Part shown: positions 1-13,520 of the stretch, in pieces
Position numbering within the stretch: position 1 is the first letter of the stretch
Layout of the letters: each line of letters opens with the position of its first letter
NCBI GenBank assembly: GCA_022605955.1
Contig: JAKCOZ010000007.1
Coordinates: 34,822,991 to 34,886,990 of the forward strand
DNA length: 64,000 bases
Direction of reading: 5' to 3'
Source: Rallus limicola
Taxonomy: Eukaryota; Chordata; Aves; Gruiformes; Rallidae
Made by a program: the position numbers and the translations under genes
Notes under the pieces: generated by a model
What the model was told of the DNA's origin: nothing
Databases searched by the model: none
What the model saw: the letters and a program-made list of their open reading frames with translations, nothing else

Positions 1-3000
1 TCACTGACCAATATTATGCATATTGGGTAATGAACATTTTTTGAAGTCTCAGAATTGGTTTTACAGTAAAATCATTTAGTTTAGGTAAATCTTAAAAAAA
101 CTAAATCTGTTTTTCTTAACCTGTTAAACATAAATAGTTATGTGTATTATTTATTGCCTCACCAATGCTGCTCCTTTTTTGGGAAATAAACATTTAGTTT
201 ACGTGTTTTTTTAATTTAATGGAAACCCATTACTTTATCTCTCACCACTCTCTCAACACTAGTGTGACCTTTCCATTATCATCATTTAATGAAGTACATA
301 GACCCTACAGGTCTCAATATCTGCCAGTAAAAGCTGTGACTTTGCTTGATCCCAGGGATGTTTAAATTCTTGAAGAGAAACACTGAATAAGCCCAAAGAG
401 TGCAATGTGTTCTGGACATACTTGACTTAATGTCCCTACAGTAGCCCTACTGCAGGTGTGACATTCAGGTGTGCAGAGCATGTGTGGTCTAACGTGTCCC
501 CAGTGTGTCAGATCCCACTAGTCATGAATTCTACAGTAGATTCCACCAACAGAAAAGAGGGATCCCTAAATATTCACTCAGATATTAGTCAGTCACAAGC
601 ACTTAGTAGTAGTACCCAAAAAAATTATTTCCTGGTGGTCCTGGTTTTAGCCTGTTCCTGCTCTCAAAATATTCATCAAAGACCTTTCAAAATGCTAAGC
701 GTTAAGTCTTAATATATAAGTTGCTATAGCGATATTTCCTTTATCTACTACACTAGTGACATATAGAATAGCCCAAGGGAGTAGAGTGATGTCATTTTCT
801 TCTGCAAGGGTCAGGCTGGCTGGTCCTTCTCTCTCGATACCCTCCAGACATTTGTTATGCTGACTGCAGTTGTTTACATATGACATGTTTTTCTTTTGCT
901 GGGTACTCTGAAGACAGACTGCTTATTTTTCTAGATTTTTTCCCCCATACTTACACTCTATTAGAACTCCCAGGTGTGTCATTTGGGTCTGATGAATTTT
1001 ATCACTCTATAAATTATTATTTCTTCTGACATTTCAATATCCAAAAATATTTCCTTTTCCATGCCAGGAAAGAACAAGTTCAAGGTAAGTATTTACTCAG
1101 CAGTCTCCTTCATGAGACTTGTAGAAAAAAGGCTGGTAACCTTCTCATCAATGTGCTTATATCCCTTCAGATATCCCTTTAGCCCCTGATGATTCAGTGG
1201 AATTATTGATCTCTTGCAGACTTCCTGATTTTCATTTGTTTTCACACCATTAGCTATTTAGTATTTGAAATCCTCTTTGGTCTTCCTAATTTTCTTCTTA
1301 CTTAATAGCCATTGACTTAATTTATCTTCCTGTTTATTGGCTTCTTTAGGGTCAGATAAGAAAGGATTTTTGTTTGACTCATTTTGCTATTTGAAAGTTT
1401 CCATCATGTCAAATAACTTCTGGCCTCCTTTCTGTTCCTCCTTTCCCCTTTTGTTTGTGCCTCCTAATTCCATTACAAACTCGATTTGTAGAATGTTTTT
1501 TTCCTAACTGACTTTGCTAGTTGCCCCATTTTTAACTGTGGAATATCTTGCCCAATTTTCCAGCATTTTTAAAATTCTTTCTTGTAAAGTTTTGCTCCTT
1601 ATTGCTCCTTTTGGGACTCTTCCTGTGTCCTTGATTGGAAAAGAACTAGGCTGTGTTGGCAGATAATTTTGAGGCTCAGGTCTCTGATTTATGCTCTCTA
1701 ACACAGCGTCCCACATACGTGACTTCTCTCAGCCTTATTGCATGCCTTTCTGAGAAAGAACACCATCCAACCCCACATTTGGAGGTTTTGAGAGAAGGCC
1801 TAAGTTCCAGATGATGCAGTTTGCTCACTGTCTGAAGCCTCAATATAAATTCACTTTCTTCAGTGGTTTAAGCCACATATCTTGGCTACTGGAAAACGAA
1901 ATGGGACGATTTAGTAAGGATTAGCCTTCTATAGAGAGATGAGGCATGTAGGTAAGAGATAACATCTGAAATAAATTACTAAAGGTCACATCTCAAAGTC
2001 CTCTCATACCGTCACTTCTTGAATTATTTTCTATATGCTACCTTAGACAAAGAAGTCTCGTCAGGATGCCTCTTGCAGGTCTACATATTCCACATGCCCA
2101 TCTGCTAGCCCACATTTCAAATACACTCATTACCTGTTGCCCCAGCAGTTTGTAACTGTAATGTGGACATCATACATGTTGGGTATTTCACTGGGTGAGT
2201 CTGTCTCTTCAGTTTAAACCACAGCTGCATTTGGCAGAAACTAGAAGATGCCATTTCTCAAGACTAATAAAAAAATAAACTCTGACCTCATGGGTCAGTT
2301 AAGAAATGCACTGTTCAGCAGGGACTTTTTTGATAGTCTAAATATGATGACATTGCTGTTACAACCACTAAATTCTTACACTTGTCCTTTCTGGGGCTTG
2401 AAAAAGTCAATTTTTTTTCATTTTTGTTTTGAAAAGGGAAAAAAACGTGGTGATAGATTCTCCTTATGGTCATTCAGAATTATATGTTTGCTTACAGTAA
2501 TTTGTGCAAATTGGAAATCTGCTTTTCTCCTGGGGAAATGAAATTATTCCCAGTGTTCACACATTTCCCTGGGCAGCTGAAACTAATGAACAGTTCAAGT
2601 TTCTTGAAACCATGCTGCCAGCTGCATGTGAATTTATCTGTTATTACTTACAGGTAGTCAATCAGTTGTGAACTGGTGTCACACGAGGTGAAGGTTTGGA
2701 CTGTAGTAGGTGTGTGTCTGTGCCCTTAGAAAGCTAATGAAAATTGCTACAGAGAAGACTAACCTTAAGCTAACAGAGCAATCCCTTTCCACTCAGGCAT
2801 AGATGGAGCCTGTATGCAGCCTCACCTCTGTATTTGCTTTATGCAGTAATTTTGCCTGGTGTGAGCAGAACATCAGTTCGTTTTGCTATTACAAATTTCT
2901 TGACTCATCTGCTCCTCCCTTTCAGTTTAATTTTATTTTTTCAGTCTCACATCATTTATCTCCAAGGTATGTTTCATTACCATAAGTAGAAAATAGTCTC

Positions 3001-5045
3001 AGTTGGTTATGTCATATGTAAAAGAGAAGACAAAAGTTAGTCATGCACGGAACTTTATTATTATAAACTCAACGTGTCTAGAAAGTTGTTAATTTTCAGT
3101 CCTCTGTTTCTCATAATTTTTACACAGACTATGTAGAGAATTTCCAAAAGCAGGTAGGAAATGTAATTTGTCAAGTAGTAAAAACAGTAGTGTTTTTTAA
3201 TAAAGATAATATCTCTTTTTCATGCAGTTTTATCTGTATGGAGGTAATGTATGATGAACTTAGCAACTTCTCAACATACTTTAAAATCCCATTTTTTTCT
3301 GACTAGGAACAATGAGAAGAAGATGTGAAATGTGTCAATTCAATATATTGTCAGTAACATGAATGTTATAATTTTTATATTGCATATTGTTATCTTTTTA
3401 GTTTTTAATTACAATCTTCCTGATGGTCAAAAAAAAACCCAACCAGAAACAATGTTGTTGTGTGCTAGCTCTAACAATGAAATACGAACATTTTAATTGT
3501 ATGCTTTCCATGAGAAAGTACCAATAGTTCTGACAATATATTCAGTATATTAGAAAAGCTATTATAAATTATGCATAGTGTAAGTACAATTAAAACATTA
3601 GCAAAGGCTTTTTATCACTATTTCAGACTCCTCTTTCCTCACAGTCTCTGCCCTACCCATGTAATTTCAAATCTACCCTTGTAATGCGGTATTGATATAC
3701 TTGGATTTTTGCTAGGATTTCAGTCACCATTCAAGACTACCTCCATTCTCAAAATCCTTACCTAGGTACCACAGATGTTGGCATTGACATATAGATGGAC
3801 AAGTGATTCCTAGGAAAAAATGTAGACACAAGGAAGATCTTAAATCCTATCTTTATCTGTGATTCATTAAAATAAGGATACCTTGTTCTGCCTTTCTCAA
3901 ATAGAGTAGCAAAGACAGCATGCTTTGAAAGGTAAGTGGTAGTTCAGTCATTCTGTACAGTGGTTCCAAGGCCACAAGCATGTGGACTCTCCAGTTGTGG
4001 AGATGTGAGGTCCTGACAGTGCTCTGTGTGCGACTTCTCTTGTGGCCCACAGAAACCTCTGAGGATGTAGTAGGGAGAGGTGCGTAGGTTTGCTTCCCCC
4101 TTCTTTGGTGCTCCAGAAGCTTAAGGCTCAACACAGGAGCCTCTGGGTGAGAGTCCATGGCCTATGCTATTCAGATAGTCAGCGTAGCTTATTGAATGAT
4201 CTTTTAAATGAGCAGAGGAGGAGACTAGTGTCATTTCTATTCCTTGATACATTGACAGATAAAAGGCATTTGTGCATTTCAGTTTGACATACATCCATCC
4301 TTTAAGAATTTATTACTCTGATGCCTTACAATTGCTGCTTGCTATATTAAAAATTATATTTATTCTTATCTTACTCAGGGGAACAGATAGGAATTAGAAA
4401 TGAGGAAGACCTTATGTATTTGATCCAATAAGACTTACTCTTTTAACCTGCTGCAATGCAGAGATCCTGCCCTCCTACTCACCAACACCTATAATTGAGA
4501 ATAACAAAAGCCAGCCTGCTGAACAGGCAGGTTCACCATGGTGTGCTGAGAAGGAGTGTGGAAGAGGATAGTCTGTATCAGGAAGATACAGCTCTTGACA
4601 CACCTCTGTCCTCAGCCAACCAGACTCAAAAAGGGAAATACGTTGCATCTTTAAATGGGAACCTCAACGTATCTTTGTGCCCATAAGAGGATCATAATCA
4701 AGATCTTTCATTGTGAGATGAATGTTTTTTGCTCTGGACAGAGCACAGAGCCTCAGGTTAGTGATAAGAAAATAATAATTATGAAAAATAAAGGAAAACA
4801 TATTTTTGAAGGTGTGCTTTACTCTTCTCACATTTCATTTTCACTCCATTTAATTTCCACATGATTTTAGAAAGCACATAAAGAAAGTCATTATAGCCTG
4901 AATTTAATTGAAGAAAAATGAAATTATTACTCAGGGAAAGACATTACACTTTTTCCAGTACTCCACTTGTGCCAGGATTTTTGATAAGTGATGGACTCGG
5001 CGTCATGTGTAAATTGCAATGAGAATTAAGTTTTATTTCAAAATG

Positions 5046-5071
5046 AAAAAAAAAAAAAAAAAAAAAAAAAA
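5046..5071 (+). repeat. Poly-A tract
   Basis: An uninterrupted run of about 26 A, followed by an A-rich CCCAAAAAATAAACC tail. No AATAAA lies in the usual window upstream and no gene-like sequence precedes it, so a retroposed mRNA tail is not supported. Confidence 0.9.
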
Positions 5072-6011
5072 ACCCAAAAAATAAACCTTGTATTTGCACA
5101 TAGACTATTTTTTCATGGTCTATTTATCTAACCTTTGGGAAATTCACATTCTTGGTTAAAAATGCATTTTAAAAGAGAAACAGTGCAGATATTATTTTAA
5201 CATAAATCAGAATAAGAAAATAACAAAACATTAAATCCTTATATAGAAAAGAAATCCAGGACAGTTATATTTTTCTTCTTTCCAACCCTTCAGTAATAAG
5301 CTCAGTAACAGTGGCTAATTTTCATAAAGCTAATATTTCACTTCCTACTTGGCAGGTCTATTTTAGTATTGCCTACATATTAGCAAAGATGTTTACATCT
5401 CCCGGTGTTTTTCTATAACAGCAAATGTCCCTGCAGAATGCCTCTTCCATAGTAATTTTTCAGCATCTAAACAAAGAAATTGAGGAGTGATGTAAAGCCA
5501 AATGAATTAAATATACATTTGCTTCAGTTGTTCCCTTAGCCAAACCAGCATGCACTCCCTGTGTGCCCCATACGAGAGCTGTCACTTACGTGTGTCATTA
5601 GCTCTCACTGATGCTCTCTCGCAGCTGTCAGACCTGGTCCATGTGTGCTGAAATTTAAACGTGCATCTGTGGATGGGGGACAGAAATGCTCCAGATGTGG
5701 CTGTGATCACCACTGTCACCTAAATTTCCGACGCTTGTGTTAACACCTGCGCACTGATACAATCTGTCAGAAGGACTGTAAAAGGGTGAAGATATGTGCT
5801 GGAGAACTTCTGTGTGCCTCTTACCCTGCCATCCTGCAAAGAGCCACATACATGAAGGACTTAAGTGTGTACCTAGTGCCACTGGAATGAAACAAAATTT
5901 ACAGATAAACTTCAGGTGTTTTGTGGAACTAGGCATGGGAAGCTATTTTTGACTGCCAGTATTTTTTAGTTTACTGCCTTCCCACATGCTTTCCTTTTTC
6001 TTGCCTGACTG

Positions 6012-6080
6012 CTTTCCTTCTTTCTTTCCTTCTTTCCTCCCTTCCTTCCTTCCTTCCGTCCATCCATCATCCATCTATCA
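6012..6080 (+). repeat. TTCC / TTTC pyrimidine microsatellite grading into ATCC
   Basis: A polypyrimidine tract of CTTT, CTTC and CCTTCC units, changing at its right end into CATC/CATCTAT units. It is an imperfect compound tetranucleotide repeat. Confidence 0.9.
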
Positions 6081-6885
6081 CTGGGAATTCTTGAAGAACA
6101 CCCAGTAAATATCAAGTACTACAAAATTTATGAGGAGGTTGCTGATATATCAGTAATGAGAACATTTTGTAGTCTAAGAAGAAAACAGAGAGAACTTTGA
6201 AGCATGAAATTGTAGCAAGGCTGCAAAGTAACTTAGCTGCTCATAAATCATGTCTCTGAGCACATTACACCATAGCAATGGAAGGTGAACTGGGACTGCA
6301 ACCAGTCTAGCTCTCCCTTTCCCAGTCCCACTCCTGGGAATATTTTAAATACTGATTTTTATTTTTTTTTTAATATTGGATTCAGAGGTTTCTTTGCCAG
6401 CCTGTTCTCTGATGAATATTCTTGAACTTGGGTTAAAGAGGGGTGTAGTTTTGGTTGGAATTCTTCAGAAAAATATTGCGATTAAACTGAGTTTTATTTA
6501 AATGTTCTAAAGTCCTTCCAACCCCGAACTGAAAGTGAAATGTTAAGAGTAAGTTGTAAAGCTTTAGGAACACATACTGAATTCAAAGTGCTATTTCTCA
6601 TTCTTTCATTTTGCTTTGGAAACTTCATAGCTCTATGTAATTTAGTGGAAAACATTAATTTAGGATGGGGAAACCAAAGCAAAGCAAGTTACTCAGCTAG
6701 CCCAAGGCCGCATGGAACTGGGTGGAAGAATAAAGCAAACCAAATGAACCAAAAATAAGTCTAGATCTCATCTCCCCATCCTCTGCTGTTGTCACTAGAA
6801 AATGATCCCATGTCCTAAATTTCCTCTCATATGGCTGCACTCTACAGTGAAGACTTTTAAACTTTAATTTTCCTCTGGCTATTTT

Positions 6886-7258
6886 CACAGAAGTATCACA
6901 AAATTACAAGGTTGGAAAAGACCTTTAAGATCATCAAGTCCAACCATTCCTATCTTATGCTAAACCATATCACCAAGTACCTCATCTACCCTTTTTTTAA
7001 ACATATCCAGTGATGGTGACTCAACCCCCTCCCTGGGCAGCCTGTTCCAGGCCCTGACAACTCTTTCAGTGAATTTTTTCCTAACATGTGATCTGATTCT
7101 GCCCTGGCACAGCTTTGTGCCATTTCCCCTTGTCCCATCTCCTGTCACCTGGCTGAAGAGACCAACACCCACCTCTCTGCAACTTCCTTTCAGGTAGTTG
7201 TCAGATAGTTCAGCTTCCTCTTCTCCAGACTAAACATCCCCAGCTCCCTCAGCCTCTA
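6886..7258 (-). mobile_element. CR1 LINE, 5'-truncated 3' portion
   Basis: Read on the minus strand this is the end of a CR1 retrotransposon, the main non-LTR family in birds. The tail (plus strand ACAAGGTTGGAAAAGACC from about 6907) and the inner block CCTGGGCAGCCTGTTCCAGG are both present, as is the start region with TCTTCTCCAGACTAAACAT. Only about 370 bp of the roughly 4.5-kb element remains, as is normal for CR1. Short open frames in it are 3' untranslated sequence, not genes. Its 5' break lies next to a trinucleotide microsatellite. Confidence 0.93.
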
Positions 7259-7278
7259 TTTTCCAAAGTAGTATTACA

Positions 7279-7361
7279 ATTATTGTTGTTGTCATCATCA
7301 TTGTTACTCCTACTTCTACTACTACTACTACTATTACTACTACTACTATTATTATTATTAA
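7279..7361 (+). repeat. Compound ATT/GTT/ATC/ACT trinucleotide microsatellite
   Basis: A trinucleotide tract passing through TTG, TCA, TTC, ACT and ATT units. All are one-base variants of each other, so this is one array that drifted. It begins about 20 bp beyond the 5' break of the neighbouring CR1. The low-complexity minus-strand frame over it (runs of I, V and T) is an artefact of the repeat. Confidence 0.9.
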
Positions 7362-10300
7362 AATGCTTATCAACCCCTGTGTCTTTTTGAAATTATTTTG
7401 TGCCATCTGAGAAGCCTTATTTGCATAGGAAGATTTGATATCAGGAGGGAACATTCCTTCAGAACAACAGAGGCGTGTCCTTTGCTGCGATTGGGTGCTG
7501 TGTAGAAGTGTATTTGTAATGCAGCCTTTCCTATTAGCAATTGACCTTTCTTCTTGATCAGACCCTGTGCATTTTTAGCTTTTATATGACGTGTGGAAAA
7601 GAAAAGAATCTTCAAATGTCTTTTCGAGTAGAGAGTTGGAAACTGGCAAAGGGCTCTGCAATGATGAGGAAAGTCTTAAAATTTGTAACAGCAAAGAAAG
7701 CTGGCATACTATAAAGTAGACTTCAGGAGACAATCCAGTGGGGTAAAGAGTATAGAAATGGTAAAGTGACAAGAAAGTTTGGGAAAAAATTATTAAGATG
7801 AGAAAGTGCCTCAGTCACAAAAAATGACATGCAGATATTCAGGTATAGAAAATAGCTGAATTAAATTAAGATTTTACAATAAAAGAGACTTTCCTTGTTT
7901 AGAAACTGGCTCGTAATTTATTGAAAGATTACTACGTGCAGGTGCTATTCTTTATCATGCATCTCAATGTTGTGAAAGTGTGTTGCAAGAATGGGATTTT
8001 GAGATTAAATATTTGAACAAAGTATTGTAACTTGTTTTCAGTCAAGAAATCTGCCCTGTAGCCTGGACCATAGCCACACTCAATTTAATCAGGAATCACT
8101 GGGGTTCAGCATTCTCTCCTTTGACGTAAAGCATTTCAAGAAGCTTGACATAACATAAGAGGTGCAATATAGCAATACTTCATAGTACAGCCTCTTTGCA
8201 GTGATTTGTATGAATAAAGTCTAATCTAGCAGACTCTCACAAAACCTGCCAGCTGCCCTGCTTGGGAAACGTTAAGATTTACCACAATGTCAGAAATAAC
8301 ATTCCTCAACTCATTTATCCACTTGTGGACTCAGGCCAGCACCAAATATTTCAGAATAAGATGAAATAGCTCTCACAGGAGACAGCTATATGATAATCTG
8401 CCTGAGTAATGCTCTTATCCTAAATCTTAATAGTTACAGTTTGTCTTGAGCTTTGTATCATGAGGATCCATCTGCCCTTCTTCATCCTAGCTGTTTTATT
8501 TACTTGAGCTATTCTGTGTCTAGTTATTTATAAGAATATACACTCTCTTCTTACCTCTGGCCACATTCTTAGTCTGGAACATTTCCAGTGTTGCACATTG
8601 AAATAGTGTGTTGTAGGGAGGGAATAAGGGAAATAGTTATATTGGCTTTTGTCCCTGCCACCTTTAAAAGATGATTAAGAATCTTCTGATGACTTTCCAA
8701 ATCACAGAATTCTCCTTTTCTCACAGAAATCACAGAATGTCTCCTTTTCTCGAGGTGTAAAAAGATGCTCCCGTGGTTTACTATTATGCAGGGTGTCCTG
8801 TGCCCATGGCTGGGCCCTGATATATGTGAGTGGGAGCATGACTCCATGTTGCATTTTTCTTAGAGACTACTGAAATTTAAGGAACCATCTAAACTTTGTA
8901 GCTTAGCAACTCTGTTCATATAAAGACCTGCATCTGAGACTCCAAGCCAAATCTAGCTTTCTATACAAGCAGAAGAGATTGCCAGTTTTACAGGGGGTTT
9001 ATTGTCTGGTCAAAATAGAAGCAGAGCTGGGAAAGGTAATGCAACAGATAAGCATTATGATCAGAGAGAGGTTTGGCAAAACACCTTGTTTGCATCACAG
9101 ATGATCTTTTATTTTATCATTTTGCTGTCATTTTTAACATTTTAGGGCAGGGTTTGTTGGAGCAGGAGTAAGTAGACCAAAAAAAAGTGAATATGGATGT
9201 TAAAAGCTGAGTGAAAGAAAAGGGCATGGGGTAAGCAATTTAACATTGCTGTTAAGTGGGCAGAGAGTAAGTCAGATGGCAGACAGAAAGCAGCGTCTGC
9301 GGCTGAGGTGAGGGTGGCACTGGGGAGACACTGGAGTCCTTCACTCTCCTGTTGTGGCTAGTGCATCCCATTGACCTGTGCATTCCCCAGCTTATTTGGC
9401 TGAGACAATAGGAGATCATACATTGCCCTGCAAAATTCTTGTTGCTCTCATCCTGGAAGCAAGTGGAGGTTTCAGCCAAGGGGAGAGGATGGGAAATAAC
9501 CCTGCCTGGATCATGAGTCCTCTTTCCCTTCTTCAGTCTGATTGTTTTTCTGTGCCAGCTCTGCTGTGTATGTGATGCTATAAGAGATACTCTTATTAGT
9601 GTAAAATTTACACCTTTTCCTCAAGAATGATAATGAACCACTAATTTTAACATTAATCTCTCTCTAACAATGTGAACAAAATAGTTGGACAACAAAGGGG
9701 ATTTTTTTAACATCCACACTATGTCTTGCTGCCACAGACTCCTCACATGCTCTCTTCAATGTCAGCTGATCTCTGATTCTTTCTCCCAAATGACTACAGG
9801 CTCATAGAAGAAAGCACAGGTCTTTTATTTTCCCCAAGGAAAAGGCAAAGGTTGATCCATGTGTTTAAAGGCACAGTTACCAATTACCAGTAATTTTTTT
9901 AATGAAGAAAATATGCTTAATTCTGTTCTAAAGCACATTGGTGCAATTCCTTAATTTCAGTGGTTTCATGCAAGTGCCACAGAGCTGAAAACAAGACCCA
10001 GTATATTTAACTTGATGTAGCAGCACACATGGGAATTATTAAAACATAGACTGATGATATGACTAATGTTCCATCCTGACAACCTGCTCCAGTGCCTCCC
10101 TCAATTTTGCTTCCAGTCTTAGAGCCTCTGAAGCACAACATTATGCTAAGCAAAGAAGAGTTCTCCAAAATAAACTCAGTCTCTGGGGCAAATCCCTTCA
10201 CCTTTCTGTGTTCTTTCTGGCCTTTGCCTCTTACAACACCTGCAGTTAATTTGATGGAGGGTTTTGCTTGTTTTAACTGTAAAAATTAAACTATTGAAAA

Positions 10301-12299
10301 ACTTGTGGAGCCCTGAAATATTTCCATTTGGAAACACTTCAGGATATTTCACAGGTAGTATAGTTTTGATACGTGCTTTTCTCCTTTCTGTACATTAGCA
10401 GGCTATTTTATGTCTTGGTCATATGGTCTTTGTCAGAAAAAGAGACCACATATTCTGGGTGTTCAGTGAATCATGGGAGATGTGGTATGGCAGAGAAAGG
10501 TGGCATGATGCAACTGGATTATAGTTATCATGAGGTACTCTGGCAACATTTTGAAACACAGTACTGCCAATTATTGCATCTTTGGGCAATTTTTGAGCTT
10601 CAATGTTAGTGTTAAAGTTTTGTTGGAAAATAGGTCCTATGTCCCCCTCAGAAAAGTTTGTTGAAAATCCAATTTTTCATCATCCCTTCCAATCAAACAG
10701 CTTAAATGCAACACTTCCAGCCAGCTCTCTATGTTCTGCCTTTTTCACAGCGAATAGATGTCTAGTCTCAGCTACTGTTCTATAAATAACCACACATCCC
10801 TAATAAGAAAGATAGGTCCACAAAAATGCACTGCAAATTCTGGAGGCTGCCAGACTTACCACTGATTTCTATGGATGGAGGGATACAGCTGCCTTGTCTG
10901 TATGTAAGCCCTCATCATGAGACAGTGAATTTACAAATTCAGTTGTATTTATATGTTTTACAGAATAGGCTTGGACTTGAAAGCTCATCTCCACATAGCC
11001 ATATAGGTTGGTGGATTACTTTTTCAGAAGTCAGGAGGAGTGAGGCAGTTATAACAAACCTTTTACATGCCTGTGTTGTATATCTTACCATCACAACTAT
11101 CAAAAGACCCTGTCTACCCTGCTGAACCAGATACTCTAAAGTCAGGGAACAAATCACAGACACAGGTCTGATCAGGAACCCTTGTCCACCTCCCTGAGCT
11201 AGTCAAGTCAGAAAACAAATCACATACTCATTCAGTGTCCACAACATTTTCCCTATTGTGTTTGTGTTTCATTGTCATTTCTCAGCACTTTTTGCCCATC
11301 CTACAAATCATACTCATTTCCCAAAACAATAAAATACAATCTTCACACAATATGCAGGAAGCCCTTTTTTTCGCTTGCATGGACCCTGTCTCTGCCGTTC
11401 ACAGGAACAGAAGAGTCCAATACATGTATCTGCAAGTTCATCACTCATATTAAGCCACAATCACAAAAAAATGAGAAGTAAAACATACTATTTCATCAGT
11501 CATTTGAATGCCGTGATCTGTTCTTTTAATAGAGAAAAGAAACAAGTTAAGTTTTGCATTTGGAGCACTGTCAAAATGGGAGCTTTCTTCCTCCTTTCAA
11601 AATTCAGAGTGTTTTCTCTTTTTTTTTTTTTTTTTGAATAAATATCCACTACTTTTCTGTGTCATGCTGTCATCTGCATGGAAGACTCTGAGCTTAGGAA
11701 ACTGAAATGTCTCTAAGTTAAGGATCAGTTGCTATGATGAGACTAACGATTTTGTTAATAGTGCAAGCTCTGCAAGGTCATGTCCATGGCTCTAGAAATC
11801 ATGTAACGATCTCTGAAATAAAGATGGACATTGAAAATATAGGTCTGAAACCATAGGCAGTCAGTGTATTTATTGAAGCTAGTGGATACTGAGGATGAGA
11901 ACTATATCTAATTCCACTGTCTGTTACTTGCCCTGATGTGAGATTCAGCGTGGGGATGAGGGGACAGTGTTGTCCAAAAGTTTTGTTTTCTCTGCACCAT
12001 TATTTTATCAATTCTTGGCTGTGTCAGGGTGTGCACCTGCGCAGAGCTCGTTTGCTAGGCCAGTCATTAAAAAAAGCCCAACCCTGAGCTGAATATGTTT
12101 TTCTTTAAAATACCGGTATTTGGGAAATACAAGTACAAAGGGGCAGTTGGTGTTGGCATATTGTTTGTAGTCAAATCATGGTTCTAATTTTTTGCTTTGA
12201 AATTTTTGAGGCATACATCAAATATTTCATAGTCTACAATAAAGCCTAAAGTGTACTTTTTATAAGGCTGAAATGTTTGAGTAGGGTAATCCTCTTTAT
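7362..12299. other. Unique non-coding DNA
   Basis: No recognisable gene, transposon or structured element. Open frames are short and scattered on both strands. A run of 17 T (about 11620-11636) is the only notable simple repeat. Confidence 0.55.
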
Positions 12300-12450
12300 T
12301 TCAGTCACAGTGTTTCATGTAGCTATCTCAGCACTGAGTCCAGTAACCTGTGTCTGGCAAAAATGTTTCTGTCAAAAAAGCATCCAAACTTGATTTGAAG
12401 ATACCAGAATATGATAACATGGCTGGATCTGTGCCACAAATGAAGAAGGT
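12300..12450 (-). mobile_element. Possible ancient CR1/L3-type 3' fragment
   Basis: The stretch with CCTGTGTCTGGCAAAAAT, followed by AAGCATCCAAACTTGATTTG, follows the order of the antisense 3' region of older CR1/L3-type elements (a 'phrase' before the internal CCTGTTCC block). It is heavily diverged and short, so the call rests on remembered similarity only. Confidence 0.35.
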
Positions 12451-13520
12451 CTGATGGTGAAGATAAAGGTAATGGTCATGGACAGCTGTGCTGGCTTACC
12501 TCCTATGCAAGGAGTTAGATGATCAATGTGAAAATATAACTAAGAAGAGAAAGAGGATTGTTTTTACAATTTGGAACCTGGTAACCTCTGACTCCCTCTG
12601 TTGTGCCAGTCAGAGGACCTGAGATGGTAATTGTCTGCAGAATTTCACAGATACTAGTTTTAGCCCACACTTTCTTTGGATGGTGGTCACACAGAAGGTA
12701 AAACAGGCTTTGTTTCCACGAGCTTGTCCACCATGTAGTTGGCAGGATGCATGTTCTCTGCCTATGTGTCCAATCTGAGGTCCCTGTCAGCAGGAAGAAA
12801 GGCTTCACTCCGTTGAATTGCAAGTAGCATAGGTTACTGGAGAGTGGTCTACTTCAGCTGCTCTGTCTAAGTTCATGGCAGCATTGCCTTCTACAACTGT
12901 TTCTCAGCTCATGCCATGCCACAAATCCTGTACGCACCTGATGCTTTGAGATCAGTGGAGTCGCAGTGCCATTCTGAATATCTGGCAGTTCTTCTTGCCA
13001 CAAGCCTGCTGCCTTAGCTCATACTACTGTGGCTTGTCCAGAGGCAACCTCATACCACATTAGACTCTCTCAAGATATTGCCTCAGCAGCTGTGGCTTGG
13101 AGGTAGAGGTCGAATGCTTATTACAGAATCAAATCTGATCTCAGCTTCCTTACTATATTTGCATTTGCACACTGGTTTTCTGCACAATAATGGAAGGGGA
13201 GCAGATGGCAACAGGATGGCTTGGGGAAAACCCATTGGAAACTCCTGCACCTTCTCCCAAGCTGCAGTTCAATTACTTATTCATAGGAACTGTCTGGCTA
13301 TTAACTATTATTTTCTTTATAGCTGTTATTGGTAATTTCAAATTGGACATACATAGGATTCAATAAATAAATCTTATATTTTCCTGATAAAATTCAATGT
13401 TTTCCTCTGTAGTCCCTTTTGCCTGGACCTGCAGGTCCTGACATCACAGCTACTTAAAATTCTATCTATCTCCAAAATAGTGGTACCTTTATAATTTCAT
13501 AGGGAAGTCTACGTCTTGCA
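12451..13520. other. Unique non-coding DNA
   Basis: No gene or known repeat recognised. The longest frame (about 100 codons, minus, 12515-12823) has no motif I know and shows no sign of being real. Confidence 0.5.

Larger units (their letters stand above)
1..6885. other. Unique AT-rich non-coding DNA
   Basis: No open frame here exceeds about 100 codons and none resembles a known protein. The stretch is AT-rich and has no recognisable transposon apart from simple repeats listed separately. Two short segments have splice-like borders (1068-1084 and 3905-3931) and are discussed as weak leads only. It may be intergenic or a long intron; the sequence alone does not decide. Confidence 0.6.

Noticed and set aside
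5046..5090. Poly-A tract as the tail of a processed pseudogene
   Set aside because: No polyadenylation signal and no gene-like sequence upstream, and no target duplication was seen.
7230..7454. Frame with runs of I, V and T, resembling a membrane segment
   Set aside because: Translation of the trinucleotide microsatellite.
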